Part shown: in pieces, positions 51,793 to 60,836 of the stretch
How positions within the stretch are numbered: the stretch's first letter is position 1
Layout of the letters: every line of letters begins with the position of its first letter
DNA from: Acidimicrobiia bacterium
GTDB taxonomy: Bacteria > Actinomycetota > Acidimicrobiia > ATN3 > PSLF01
Direction of reading: 5' to 3'
Assembly: GCA_040289475.1 (NCBI GenBank)
Contig: PSLF01000006.1
Location: forward strand, 1-64,000
DNA length: 64,000 bases
Position numbers and translations under genes: made by a program
Notes under the pieces: generated by a model
Seen by the model: only the letters and a program-made list of their open reading frames with translations
Told to the model about the DNA's origin: nothing
Databases searched by the model: none

Positions 51793-52866
51793 GTGGATTC
51801 TTCTCGCCGTCCCAACCTCATCGTCGTAACGGCACCCGGAAACGAGCTGCCCTACTCGAGAGGACTCACAGCCACATCCATCATGGGGAGCGGTTTGTCA
51901 CCCGAGAAAGCCTATGCTGTCGCCGAAGCCGTTTATCAAAGACTGCTCGGATCGGGAACCACCAAAATTTCCGCTGACGAGCTAGAGGTCGTTATAGCGG
52001 ACATCCTAGCAGACCTGGCCGGAGAACATTATGCGGAAAACTACCGGCGTTGGACCCGAGTTGGGAGGCTAGACAAGCCGCTTGTCATCCTCATTGGGGG
52101 TGCTACTGGGGTAGGAAAGTCTACGGTTGCTTCGCTGTTGGCATCTCGGCTGGGCATTACTAGAGTGATTCCTACCGACGCAGTACGCGAGGTGATGAGA
52201 GGTATGCTGACCAAGGAGCTTATGCCCACGCTCCATACGTCCAGTTTTACAGCCGAAGCATCCATTACCCAGCCCCTTCCACGCTCAGCTGACAAGGCCA
52301 TCATTGGGTTCAGAGAGCAAGTCCAGGTAGTTGGTGTAGGCATCAATGCTCTTATTCGAAGAGCTGTGATCGAAAAGACCAACGTCATCATTGAAGGTGC
52401 CCACTGCTGTCCCGGATTTATCGAGGTTCCCCGCTCTGAAGACGCAGTTGCCGTCCACCTAGTCATTGCCATAGACAGCGAACGTCTCCACCGTAGCCAC
52501 TTTGCGTTCAGGTCTAGGGAGAGCGGTAGGCGCCCTGCCGAGCACTATCTCCACCACTTCTCGAACATCCGAAAGATTCAAAGATACATCCGGAATCTCG
52601 CTCTTCGATCGGGGGTTGCTGTGATAGAGAGTTATGATGTTGAAGGGACAGTTACTGCGTGCATGGATCTAATCCTCGAAAGGGTCACCCTAGCAGCTAA
52701 AAGCTCTGCGAGTTCGGCCAAGATGAGTGGGGTCCCAGACAGTGGCGAGTCGATGCGTCGTGCAACCCTGCCCCACAGCAAGATCTCAGCCGTTGGAGGA
52801 AGCGAGGGGGAAGCATCCGATAACATGCCTCGCCTCTCTAGCCGTTTGGAACGCCCAGGCGGATAA
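51793..52866 (+). CDS. 2-phosphoglycerate kinase with N-terminal ATP-cone
   Basis: A 357-residue kinase expected to convert 2-phosphoglycerate to 2,3-diphosphoglycerate, the step before cyclisation. An ATP-cone-like domain (VVTAPGNELPYSRGLTATSI, about 10-85) precedes a P-loop kinase domain with GGATGVGKST (102-111), IPTDAVREVMRG and VIIEGAHCCPGF, as in archaeal 2-phosphoglycerate kinases. The ATP-cone suggests allosteric control by nucleotide, linking solute synthesis to energy state (inference). GTG 51793 directly follows the stop of the synthetase gene, with AGGGAGGAG overlapping that gene's end. The C-terminal 50 residues are Ser-rich and look disordered. Confidence 0.82.
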   Translation: MDSSRRPNLIVVTAPGNELPYSRGLTATSIMGSGLSPEKAYAVAEAVYQRLLGSGTTKISADELEVVIADILADLAGEHYAENYRRWTRVGRLDKPLVILIGGATGVGKSTVASLLASRLGITRVIPTDAVREVMRGMLTKELMPTLHTSSFTAEASITQPLPRSADKAIIGFREQVQVVGVGINALIRRAVIEKTNVIIEGAHCCPGFIEVPRSEDAVAVHLVIAIDSERLHRSHFAFRSRESGRRPAEHYLHHFSNIRKIQRYIRNLALRSGVAVIESYDVEGTVTACMDLILERVTLAAKSSASSAKMSGVPDSGESMRRATLPHSKISAVGGSEGEASDNMPRLSSRLERPGG

Positions 52867-52899
52867 CAGTTGGGAAAGGCTTTAGTCTAGGAGGTCGAG

Positions 52900-53559
52900 A
52901 TGAAACTTTTTCTAGATACGGCAAGCATAGACGAGATAAAAGAGGCTGCAGCCACCGGGGTCCTGAGCGGCGTCACTACAAACCCCACGCTTGCATCGAG
53001 AGAGAAAATGGAGTTCAGATCAATGATCTCCGAGATCTGCTCCATAGTGAGCGGCCCGGTTTCTGCAGAGTGTGTAGGAAAGACCCGCGATGAGATGCTC
53101 GAGGAAGCACGGTCCCTCGCCGAAATTGCGGAAAACGTGGTCGTAAAAATGCCCATGGGGGAAGAGGGTGTAGCGGCGTGCGCCAAGGCGTCGGCAGAGG
53201 GGATCAAGGTAAACATGACCTTGGTCTTCTCACCCAACCAAGCGATTCTTGCCGCAGAGGCTGGGGCGTACTTTTGCAGTGCGTTTCTTGGCAGAATAGA
53301 TGACATTGGATGGCATGGAATGGATGTCCTGGCAGAAATTGTTGAGATCTATGCCAACCAGGGATATACTACGAAGGTTCTCGCAGCCAGTCTCAGGCAT
53401 CCTCTCCACGTAACAGAAGCGGCCAGGTTGGGCGCGGACATCGCCACAATGCCTTTCGAAGTTTTCAAGAAGATGTTCAAGCATCCTCTCACAGACATTG
53501 GAGCGGAGAGGTTCTTGCAAGATTGGGAGAAGTATCAGCGGGCTATAACAGGAGCCTGA
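52900..53559 (+). CDS. tal: short transaldolase / fructose-6-phosphate aldolase-like
   Basis: A 219-residue (beta/alpha)8 enzyme of the short TalC/MipB class. MKLFLDTASIDEIKE and GVTTNPTLASRE open the barrel, the Schiff-base lysine is Lys83 in VVVKMPMG, and the C-terminal half holds GRIDDIGWHGM and the short tail. As a transaldolase it shifts dihydroxyacetone units between sugar phosphates in the pentose phosphate pathway. GGAGGTCGAG precedes the ATG. It follows the cDPG genes by 33 bases, so a shared transcript is likely; both draw on triose and glycerate phosphates. Confidence 0.93.
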   Translation: MKLFLDTASIDEIKEAAATGVLSGVTTNPTLASREKMEFRSMISEICSIVSGPVSAECVGKTRDEMLEEARSLAEIAENVVVKMPMGEEGVAACAKASAEGIKVNMTLVFSPNQAILAAEAGAYFCSAFLGRIDDIGWHGMDVLAEIVEIYANQGYTTKVLAASLRHPLHVTEAARLGADIATMPFEVFKKMFKHPLTDIGAERFLQDWEKYQRAITGA

Positions 53560-53694
53560 CGACTCCAGCTGTGCCGTTGTCTCCCTCAGCCGTACCGCGG
53601 CTATTGCTGCGCTCGAGCGAGGGCCAGCATGTAGGTTGCGGGCTGTCCACAACTGCACACTGAGAATCCACGACTGCCAGATAGGAATCTACCG

Positions 53695-55029
53695 ATGACT
53701 CAAACTGACACCGATACCGTCGAAGAACAGGCAGCGGCCGAACGCGAATCCGATGAAGCAATCTCATCGGGGGAGAGCCTTGAAGAGGAAGGCTTTTCCG
53801 AGACTAGTGGCGAGCGTCGGCCCACCACCCAAGCTCGCAAAAGTAGGGGAAAGCAAAAGCGAAACCAGGAGCGTGGCGCCCAGAGAGAGGTTAGGGACGA
53901 GCCCGCAGCGACAGTATCCGGGGTTCTAGACATCTTGCCCGAAGGATATGGATTTTTACGAGCCACCGGATATCTTCCCGGCGACAAGGACGTCTACGTC
54001 TCGCTGAGTCAGATTCGCAGGTTTCAGTTGCGAAGGGGGGACTTCGTTCAGGGAGCGGTTAGACCTCCCAAAGATGCGGAGAAGTACCCCGCATTGCTGC
54101 GGATAGACTCTATAAACGAGAGAGATCCGGAGGAAGCTCGGCAGCGGCCTCGCTTCGAGGACCTCACCCCCCTGTTTCCAACCGAGCGCCTCACCCTGGA
54201 GCTAAAAGGATCCAAAAACGACATTACCCAGCGGATTATTGATCTCGTGGCTCCAATAGGGAAGGGTCAGCGAGGGCTGATCGTGTCTCCTCCTAAAGCC
54301 GGAAAGACGACGATCATGAAACTGATCGCACAGTCGATCACCATTAACAATCCAGAGGTTTATCTCATGGTCCTTCTCGTCGACGAGCGACCCGAAGAGG
54401 TCACAGATATGGTGAGGTCAGTGGAGGGAGAGGTCGTCTCTTCTACCTTCGACCGGCCAGTCGAGGAGCACACCCAGGTGGCCGAGTTGGCACTGGAAAG
54501 AGCCAAGCGCTTGGTCGAGCAGGGACGCGACGTCGTGATAATTCTCGACGGCATTACCCGACTAGCAAGGGCATACAACCTGGCTACGCCTGCTTCCGGA
54601 AGAGTACTGTCTGGAGGCGTCGACTCAACAGCCCTGTACCCGCCTAAAAAGTTCTTCGGGGCAGCGCGCAACATTGAAGAGGGAGGTTCGCTGACTATAC
54701 TTGCCACCGCCCTCATCGAAACGGGCTCGAAAATGGACGAGGTAATCTTCGAAGAGTTCAAGGGTACCGGCAATATGGAGCTGAGGCTCGACCGCAAGCT
54801 CGCTGACAAGCGTATTTTCCCAGCCATAGACATAGAGGGGTCGGGAACTCGGCACGAGGAGTTGTTATTCGACAAGAACGAGCTGGCTCAGGTGTGGAAG
54901 CTAAGGCGGGTATTGGCTGGTTTGGACTCTGGGGCCGCCCTAGAGCTGTTGATCGACAAGATCAAAGCCACAGCGTCTAACGCTGACTTTCTGGCGGAGA
55001 TCGCCAAGTCAACCTTGCCTGCTGCATGA
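53695..55029 (+). CDS. rho: transcription termination factor Rho
   Basis: A 444-residue hexameric RNA helicase ending transcription at rut sites. A charged, poorly ordered N-terminal segment (1-65) is followed by the RNA-binding cold-shock-like domain ([20 protein letters not shown]). The ATPase domain has PPKAGKTT (P-loop), [13 protein letters not shown] and [13 protein letters not shown]. The N-terminal insert is much shorter than in mycobacteria or Micrococcus. Its place after the threonine genes is the conserved actinobacterial order. Confidence 0.96.
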   Translation: MTQTDTDTVEEQAAAERESDEAISSGESLEEEGFSETSGERRPTTQARKSRGKQKRNQERGAQREVRDEPAATVSGVLDILPEGYGFLRATGYLPGDKDVYVSLSQIRRFQLRRGDFVQGAVRPPKDAEKYPALLRIDSINERDPEEARQRPRFEDLTPLFPTERLTLELKGSKNDITQRIIDLVAPIGKGQRGLIVSPPKAGKTTIMKLIAQSITINNPEVYLMVLLVDERPEEVTDMVRSVEGEVVSSTFDRPVEEHTQVAELALERAKRLVEQGRDVVIILDGITRLARAYNLATPASGRVLSGGVDSTALYPPKKFFGAARNIEEGGSLTILATALIETGSKMDEVIFEEFKGTGNMELRLDRKLADKRIFPAIDIEGSGTRHEELLFDKNELAQVWKLRRVLAGLDSGAALELLIDKIKATASNADFLAEIAKSTLPAA

Positions 55030-55100
55030 TTAGTGTTCCCTAGGACTTCTCGAGGAGAAGCGTCCATCTCCTCAACCGGCGAGCGGGAAAGGTGTAGGTA

Positions 55101-55352
55101 ATGAAACAAGGCATTCATCCTGAATACGTAGTGGCCACCGTGGTGTGTTCGTGCGGAAATCGATTTGAGACACGCTCGACCCGTTCCGAAATCCACGTCG
55201 AACTATGCTCGGAGTGTCATCCCTTTTACACCGGCAAGCAAAAGCTCGTGGATACAGGTGGTAGGGTGGAGCGGTTCAGGCGTCAAGCAGCTAAAACTTC
55301 GAGGCTTCAACGACAGATCCAGAAACGGAAGGAGGCTCGGGAGGCCCCCTAG
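55101..55352 (+). CDS. rpmE: 50S ribosomal protein L31
   Basis: An 83-residue ribosomal protein of the zinc-containing L31 type. MKQGIHPEY is the usual start and the four zinc cysteines are present (Cys16 and 18 in CSCG, Cys36 and 39 in CSECH), as is [10 protein letters not shown] 20-residue basic tail ([20 protein letters not shown]) is a little longer than usual. It follows rho in the conserved order. Confidence 0.96.
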   Translation: MKQGIHPEYVVATVVCSCGNRFETRSTRSEIHVELCSECHPFYTGKQKLVDTGGRVERFRRQAAKTSRLQRQIQKRKEAREAP

Positions 55353-55417
55353 CGAGTTGTCACCTAGAAGAGTCTCGCGTTATGGCGATCCGCTAGCGAA
55401 CCTGGAGCAGATGGCAG

Positions 55418-56431
55418 GTGGAGGCCCGATCTGATCGCCCCTTTCTGGCCCTCTTGCTGCAGACCCCAGGCTCCGAACCCCGCCTCGGAGGGCAGGCTGT
55501 TATAGAAGGTGTCATGATGCGGGATCCAACTGGATGGGCAGTTGCAGTACGGGCACCCGATGGGACCATCAAAAAGCGCCTGGAGAGGCGGCCGTCGTTC
55601 CAGTCCACTCACCGCTGGGCTAGAATTCCGATTTTGAGAGGGGCCGTGGCTCTCGTGGAGTCGCTGGCTATCGGGTTTTCGGCGCTCAGCTGGTCGGCGG
55701 ACGTGTTCGCCTCGACTCAATCGGGCAAACCAGTCCGCAAACAAGAGACTGGGAGCGGAGCAGTTTCGATGGCGGCCGCAATTACCTTCGCTGTCGCTCT
55801 CTTTGTTGTCATCCCTGCGGTTCTCACAAGGGTCGCGCTAGCGCAAGTCGTGAAGGGCCCTTTCGCTCTATCCGTAGCAGAGGGACTCTTGCGCGTAATA
55901 ATTCTGGTCGGTTACATCCTCGCAATTTCGCGTATCCCAGAGGTTAGGCGGGTTTTCGAGTACCACGGCGCCGAGCACCAAACGATCGCGGCTTACGAAA
56001 ACAGCGAGCCTCTGGTGGTAGAGCGAATCTCGGAGTACTCGACGAAACACCCCCGATGTGGAACGAGCTTTTTGCTTACGGTGATGATAGTCACAATCGC
56101 AGTCTTTTCGGTGATCCGTGGCACACTTCCATTTTCGTTGCAGATCGCAGCCCGCATTCTTCTCCTGCCGCTGGTGGCTGGAATCTCCTATGAGTTGATA
56201 AGAGCAGGCTGGGCCCTCAGAGACCGAACCCTGGCTAAATACCTCATGCTGCCGGGACTCGCCCTTCAAGCAATCACAACTCGGCAACCCGACAGCTCTC
56301 AAATAGAAGTGGCGGTCGCGGCGCTTAGAGTTCTCGTTGGAGAGAACGGTGATAGAAAGCAGTCGGAATCCCACAACGGCTTTGTCGTCGGGAGCCGACA
56401 AGAAAATCAATCACTCGAGTCTGAAGACTAG
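55418..56431 (+). CDS. DUF1385 membrane protein, YqhQ-like
   Basis: A 337-residue DUF1385 protein. GGQAVIEGVMMRDPTGWAVA is the conserved N-terminal signature, RIPILRGAVALVESL begins the membrane part, and EYHGAEHQTIAAYE plus KHPRCGTSFLL are the conserved His/Cys motifs, suggesting a metal site. About four spans. Its biochemical role is unknown, but the gene regularly sits between rpmE and prfA. GTG 55418 with a GGCAGGTG context. The last 21 bases overlap the convergent GH3 gene. Confidence 0.9.
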   Translation: MEARSDRPFLALLLQTPGSEPRLGGQAVIEGVMMRDPTGWAVAVRAPDGTIKKRLERRPSFQSTHRWARIPILRGAVALVESLAIGFSALSWSADVFASTQSGKPVRKQETGSGAVSMAAAITFAVALFVVIPAVLTRVALAQVVKGPFALSVAEGLLRVIILVGYILAISRIPEVRRVFEYHGAEHQTIAAYENSEPLVVERISEYSTKHPRCGTSFLLTVMIVTIAVFSVIRGTLPFSLQIAARILLLPLVAGISYELIRAGWALRDRTLAKYLMLPGLALQAITTRQPDSSQIEVAVAALRVLVGENGDRKQSESHNGFVVGSRQENQSLESED

Positions 56432-59047
56432 TCTCGATCGGATGTCTCGACTGGAGAATCCCAACAGAATCTCGTAGTGCTTCGAGGGTGCCACGAAATC
56501 ACGCGCACCGGTGTCAAAGTAGCTGAAATCCCTACTCTCCAGCGGGATCTGTACCTGGGCAGCGTCTCCGGGGTCTAGCTCTATCCGCACGAAGCCCTTT
56601 AGTTCTTTTTCTGGACGGGAAATACTGCTCTGTGGATCTCTCACATAAACTTGGAGCACCTCGGCTCCCCTGCGGCGTCCACGGTTTTCAAGGGTGGCTT
56701 GTACCATAGCTACTTGAGGACCAAAGTATGTCCCAGTCGCTGGGAAACTCTTATCGACAGCGCTTTTCTGGCTAGCCGTTAGAGGTCGTTGTGACTGGGA
56801 ATCTCCGGACGTCAACTGCAAAATCTTGCAGTCGATGATTTCGATCTGTCCATAGCTGAGACCGTGGCCGAAACAGAACAACGGCTCTATCTTCCTTGTG
56901 TCGAAATAACGGTAGCCCGTGAATACACGGTCTGTGTAGAACACGTTCTCACCCTCGGGTTGGAGTCCCGGGTAGACAGCACAGTCTTCGATCCTCTTGG
57001 GAATAGAAAAGGGAAGCTTGCCGCCGGGTGTGGCATTTCCGAAGATAACATCAGCTAAGGCGTTGCCGAACTCCTCGCCAGGAAACAGGGCCATGAGCGC
57101 TGCTGCAACCCTTTCTATCCAGGGCATTTCGACTGCCGATCCGCAGTTCGCAACTACGATGCATCTTGGATTTGCAGCGGCGACTGCCTTTATGAGCTCG
57201 TCCTGGTCTCCCGGGAGAGCCATTGATTCTTTGTCGAATCCTTCGCTCTCCCACTCGGGACCAGTTCCACAAAAAACGAGGGCCACGTCGGCCCAGGCGG
57301 CAAGTTCTACTGCTTCCCCCAGTCCTGGATGACGCTCTGCCTTTTCGAGTCCAAAATGTACTAAGGTGACGGGGGTCTGAGTCGGGAGTGATTGCTCAAA
57401 GGTAGGATCCCTAGTGAACTCCACATTCACAGAGTACTCCCGGCCAGCCTCTAGAACAACAACCGAGCGCCTCTCTCTGGTGGTAGCTCCGAACATCGAC
57501 CCGCCCGGCACTGGAGCCGTCCAGTTGTCTACGATCTCGACTCCGTCGAGTAACACTTTCGAGCGGCCGCTTGCAGCGACGGCGAACACGTACTCGCCAG
57601 AGCTGGGCACCTGCAGCGTGCCACGCCATCGCGCTCCAAACGGCCTGTCGAGTGAAAAGCCTTCTGGGAGTCCCGCCCACGCTATCGAGGCGTGCTGGGC
57701 AGCTTCCGAACGAACGGGATTTCCCGAAAGTTGAGCATCCTCGAAGTACTCGACGACAAAGCGCGAGCCCACCTCGTCAAGAGGCTTGAAAAATGACGGG
57801 TCCGCAGAGGGGATTTGGCTTTTTGGCTCCCACGCTCGGGCATACCGAATTTCTATTCCGCCGGTCGAATCAACTCCAAGAGCGCGAGCGCGTTCTGTGA
57901 TTGCTTCGAGTGGCGTGGAAACTGCGTGTGGCCTCACCTGCGCGCTGCCCCCGCCTTGGATTGCGGGCTCCTCAGCGTAGGCACCTATGACAGCCAACCG
58001 ACGGAGATTCGCTGAATCAAGGGGAAGGACACCTTCGTTCTTCAACAGAACGAGAGACTTAGCCGCTGCCTCCCGAGCGAGCTTGCGGTGAGCGGGCGAA
58101 TCCTCGCTCCCCTCTGGATCTCCGGGCTTGGCTACTGGAGCTCCCGAAAGCTGGATCGATCTAACCATACGAGCTACTCGAGTTGCTGCTTGCCTGACTA
58201 CGCTCTCTGGCACCGAACCGTTTTGTACCGATGCGGCAAGATGCGGACCCATGTGTCTTGGTGGTCCTGGCATCTCCAAATCGAGTCCGGCTTTTACCGC
58301 GGCTGGGCCGTTGTGAACTGCCCCCCAGTCGGAAATTACGACACCGTCGAAGCCCCACTCATCTCTTAGGATATTCGTCAACAACCTGCGGTGCTCGCTG
58401 CAGAAGACTCCATTCAGGCGATTGTAAGCAGCCATGACAGCTTGTACCCTCGCCGTCTTGACTGCCGCCTCAAAGGGAAGCAAATAGATCTCTCGTAGAG
58501 TCCGTTCGTCCACTACGGAACTCGCCGTCATGCGATGGGTCTCGTACTCATTACACACGAAGTGCTTGATACAGGCTGCGACCCCCTCCGATTGAACTCC
58601 CTCGACGAATGCGACTGCCATGACGGCAGTAAGGTAAGGATCTTCAGAAAAACACTCGAAATTTCGGCCAGCTAACGGAGAACGCTGAATGTTCACAGTC
58701 GGGGCGAGAAGCACACCGGCCAGCTTCGACTTGGCCTCGATGGCTAGAGCCTTCCCAATACGGTACACAAGATCTATATCCCACGTGGCTGCTTGCCCAG
58801 CACCACAGGGGAAACACGTAGATCTCGAGGTCCCGAAAATCTCGCCTCTAGCACCATTGGGGCCATCGGTCATCCGTACCGATGGCAATCCCACTGATTC
58901 GACCGGTGTCGTATGCCACATGTCGACACCACCGGTCAGAGCACATACTTCTTCAATACCTACTCGCTCCAAATCGGAACCTTGAACCGCTCGGCTTTTC
59001 CATCCCGGGTCTAGCTCTGCTGGGGCTCTTTCGTCTTTACCGCTCAT
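56411..59047 (-). CDS. family 3 glycoside hydrolase with PA14 domain (beta-glucosidase type)
   Basis: An 878-residue GH3 enzyme. The barrel domain has TDGPNGARGE, ACIKHFVCNEYE and the nucleophile Asp in GFDGVVISDWGAV. After the first part of the alpha/beta sandwich comes an inserted PA14 carbohydrate-binding domain (about 425-570; FVVEYFEDAQLSG...GRSKVLLDGVEIVDNW), then the rest of the sandwich (VALVFCGTGPEWESEGFDK) and a fibronectin III-like C-terminal domain. No signal peptide is visible, so it is intracellular unless exported otherwise. It lies on the opposite strand within the otherwise conserved rpmE-yqhQ-prfA order, next to AT-rich DNA, which points to later insertion. Confidence 0.92.
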   Translation of the reverse strand: MSGKDERAPAELDPGWKSRAVQGSDLERVGIEEVCALTGGVDMWHTTPVESVGLPSVRMTDGPNGARGEIFGTSRSTCFPCGAGQAATWDIDLVYRIGKALAIEAKSKLAGVLLAPTVNIQRSPLAGRNFECFSEDPYLTAVMAVAFVEGVQSEGVAACIKHFVCNEYETHRMTASSVVDERTLREIYLLPFEAAVKTARVQAVMAAYNRLNGVFCSEHRRLLTNILRDEWGFDGVVISDWGAVHNGPAAVKAGLDLEMPGPPRHMGPHLAASVQNGSVPESVVRQAATRVARMVRSIQLSGAPVAKPGDPEGSEDSPAHRKLAREAAAKSLVLLKNEGVLPLDSANLRRLAVIGAYAEEPAIQGGGSAQVRPHAVSTPLEAITERARALGVDSTGGIEIRYARAWEPKSQIPSADPSFFKPLDEVGSRFVVEYFEDAQLSGNPVRSEAAQHASIAWAGLPEGFSLDRPFGARWRGTLQVPSSGEYVFAVAASGRSKVLLDGVEIVDNWTAPVPGGSMFGATTRERRSVVVLEAGREYSVNVEFTRDPTFEQSLPTQTPVTLVHFGLEKAERHPGLGEAVELAAWADVALVFCGTGPEWESEGFDKESMALPGDQDELIKAVAAANPRCIVVANCGSAVEMPWIERVAAALMALFPGEEFGNALADVIFGNATPGGKLPFSIPKRIEDCAVYPGLQPEGENVFYTDRVFTGYRYFDTRKIEPLFCFGHGLSYGQIEIIDCKILQLTSGDSQSQRPLTASQKSAVDKSFPATGTYFGPQVAMVQATLENRGRRRGAEVLQVYVRDPQSSISRPEKELKGFVRIELDPGDAAQVQIPLESRDFSYFDTGARDFVAPSKHYEILLGFSSRDIRSRLVFRLE

Positions 59048-59661
59048 GTCCTACCCCTATGTATTTCGTTTCCAAACCAGTTATCAATGCAGTTCGATCA
59101 CGAGGGGGCGACTGCACGACTAAATCATGCAGTGCTAAACTCCAAAACACTGATCATATTCTCGATCCATTTGTGCAATTGCAAACTGAGAGTTTAAATA
59201 AGGCAAAACCCATAGCAAAATTGGCACACCACTACTTGGGCATGCTAGCTCCGCATATCGGATAAAAACCCATTAGCCCATGCGAATAATTAGCATTTAT
59301 AAATGCTCTAAGTAACCGACATGCTAAATTCTAGAACGATGCACACACATCGTTATTATCACTTTCGTGACAGATTAATCTGCAGGCCAAAAACATGCTT
59401 GAAATTGGGTTTTCAGCTTGCTATCAATGACCAAACATATGAACTCGCTTATGCCTTACTTCAACCATGATTTTTTAATTGAATATTACCGATTATGCCT
59501 CGAAACTTCAGTTAAGAGCTCGCTCGAGCTGCGATCAATGGAACACGGCTGAGCCAGCCGTCGTTTGTAAACTAGGCCGGCGTGTTGGGAAACGATCCGT
59601 TATAACCGGCAGTGTTAGTAGGCGTTTATCCTTTACTTCAGTACTTTTGGGGCCAGGGCGC
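59048..59661. other. 614-base AT-rich intergenic region between GH3 and prfA
   Basis: The stretch 59060-59510 is clearly AT-richer than the rest of the window and has no credible gene. An open frame running into prfA from 59479 shows no resemblance to RF1 before its ATG at 59662. It contains three palindromes: TGCAATTGCA (59174-59183), AGCATTTATAAATGCT (59292-59307) and CAGATTAATCTG (59371-59382). It should hold the GH3 promoter on the left and the prfA promoter on the right. Confidence 0.6.
59292..59307. promoter_or_regulatory. perfect 16-base palindrome, candidate operator
   Basis: AGCATTTATAAATGCT equals its own reverse complement over 16 bases. It lies about 245 bases upstream of the GH3 start and 355 before prfA in AT-rich DNA. 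A LacI-type operator would normally centre on CG, so the cognate factor is unknown. Confidence 0.4.
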
Positions 59662-60735
59662 ATGGATCTGATCTCACGATTGGAGGAGCTGGAAAGAAAG
59701 CATGAAGAGCTCGAGAGGGAGCTGGCCTCTCCCGAGCTTACCAAGGATCGCGCGCGATTAGCCGAAGTGGCCCGCAAACATGCCGAACTGCAACCAGTCG
59801 TAGATAAGTTCTCTCGTTACCGTCAGACCTATCAAGATATCGAAGCGGCCAAAGAGCTGCTGAGCACCGAGGAGGACCCCAAGGAGAGAGAGTACCTCAA
59901 GGAAGAAATAGCGAGAGAAGAACGGGCTCTCGAAGATTTAGAAGCACAGCTCCGTCGGCTTTTGTTACCCAAGGACGAAGCCGATGAAAGGGACGTAATA
60001 GTGGAGATCCGGGGTGCGGCTGGAGGTGACGAAGCAAAGCTGTTCGCTGGGGATCTTTTTCGTATGTACGAACGGTATGCCGAGTCAAAAGGGTGGAGCA
60101 CCGAGATTTTGTCTTCCTCTCCTAATGAAATCGGTGGTTACAACGAGATCATCTTCGCGGTCAAGGGACCCGGCGCTTATAGACGGCTAAAACACGAGGC
60201 TGGCACACACAGAGTGCAGCGGGTTCCAGTGACAGAGTCGTCCGGGAGGATACACACCTCGACAGCAACAGTCGCCGTTCTCCCTGAGGCAGAGGAGGTC
60301 GAGGTTGAAATAGACCCGAAAGATATTCGAATCGACGTGTTCAGGTCGAGCGGCCCCGGAGGACAGTCGGTCAACACGACAGACTCAGCAGTGCGCATCA
60401 TACACCTGCCCACAGGAATCGTGGTCAGCTGTCAAGACGAGAAGAGTCAGATACAAAACCGCGATCGCGCTATGCGGATACTTCGATCTCGATTGTTGGC
60501 TCTAGAGCGCCGAAAGCAGGAAGAAAAAACCGCTGAAGAGAGACGAGCGCAGATCCGTCGGGGGGACCGTTCCGAGAAGGTGCGAACGTATAATTTTCCC
60601 CAAAACCGGGTAACGGACCACCGCATAGGCAAAAGCATCCACGACATCCAGAAGGTCATGGCAGGGGATCTCGACTTCTTCATAGACTCCCTCCTCGAGC
60701 TCGAACAGGCCGAGCTGCTTGCATCGGTCGAGTGA
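59662..60735 (+). CDS. prfA: peptide chain release factor 1
   Basis: A 357-residue RF1 releasing peptides at UAA and UAG. The coiled N-terminal domain (1-105) is followed by the decoding motif PVT (189-191 in [14 protein letters not shown]) and the catalytic GGQ (233-235 in [10 protein letters not shown]). The C-terminal [19 protein letters not shown] is complete. ATG 59662 with CCAGGGCGC upstream gives the standard start; the open frame extends 61 codons further left but shows no homology. It heads prfA-prmC-tsaC. Confidence 0.96.
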   Translation: MDLISRLEELERKHEELERELASPELTKDRARLAEVARKHAELQPVVDKFSRYRQTYQDIEAAKELLSTEEDPKEREYLKEEIAREERALEDLEAQLRRLLLPKDEADERDVIVEIRGAAGGDEAKLFAGDLFRMYERYAESKGWSTEILSSSPNEIGGYNEIIFAVKGPGAYRRLKHEAGTHRVQRVPVTESSGRIHTSTATVAVLPEAEEVEVEIDPKDIRIDVFRSSGPGGQSVNTTDSAVRIIHLPTGIVVSCQDEKSQIQNRDRAMRILRSRLLALERRKQEEKTAEERRAQIRRGDRSEKVRTYNFPQNRVTDHRIGKSIHDIQKVMAGDLDFFIDSLLELEQAELLASVE

Positions 60736-60836
60736 GCCCGGATATGCGATATTGGCCCCCGGCCGGCAATCCATTTCGTCGCCCCGAGTGTCACAATCGT
60801 GCATAAGAGAGCATTGAGACAGAGACCGAGGACACC

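Noticed and set aside
59479-59661. 61-codon N-terminal extension of prfA
   Set aside because: The extension runs through AT-rich intergenic DNA, resembles no RF1 and lies before an ATG that gives the exact RF1 start.
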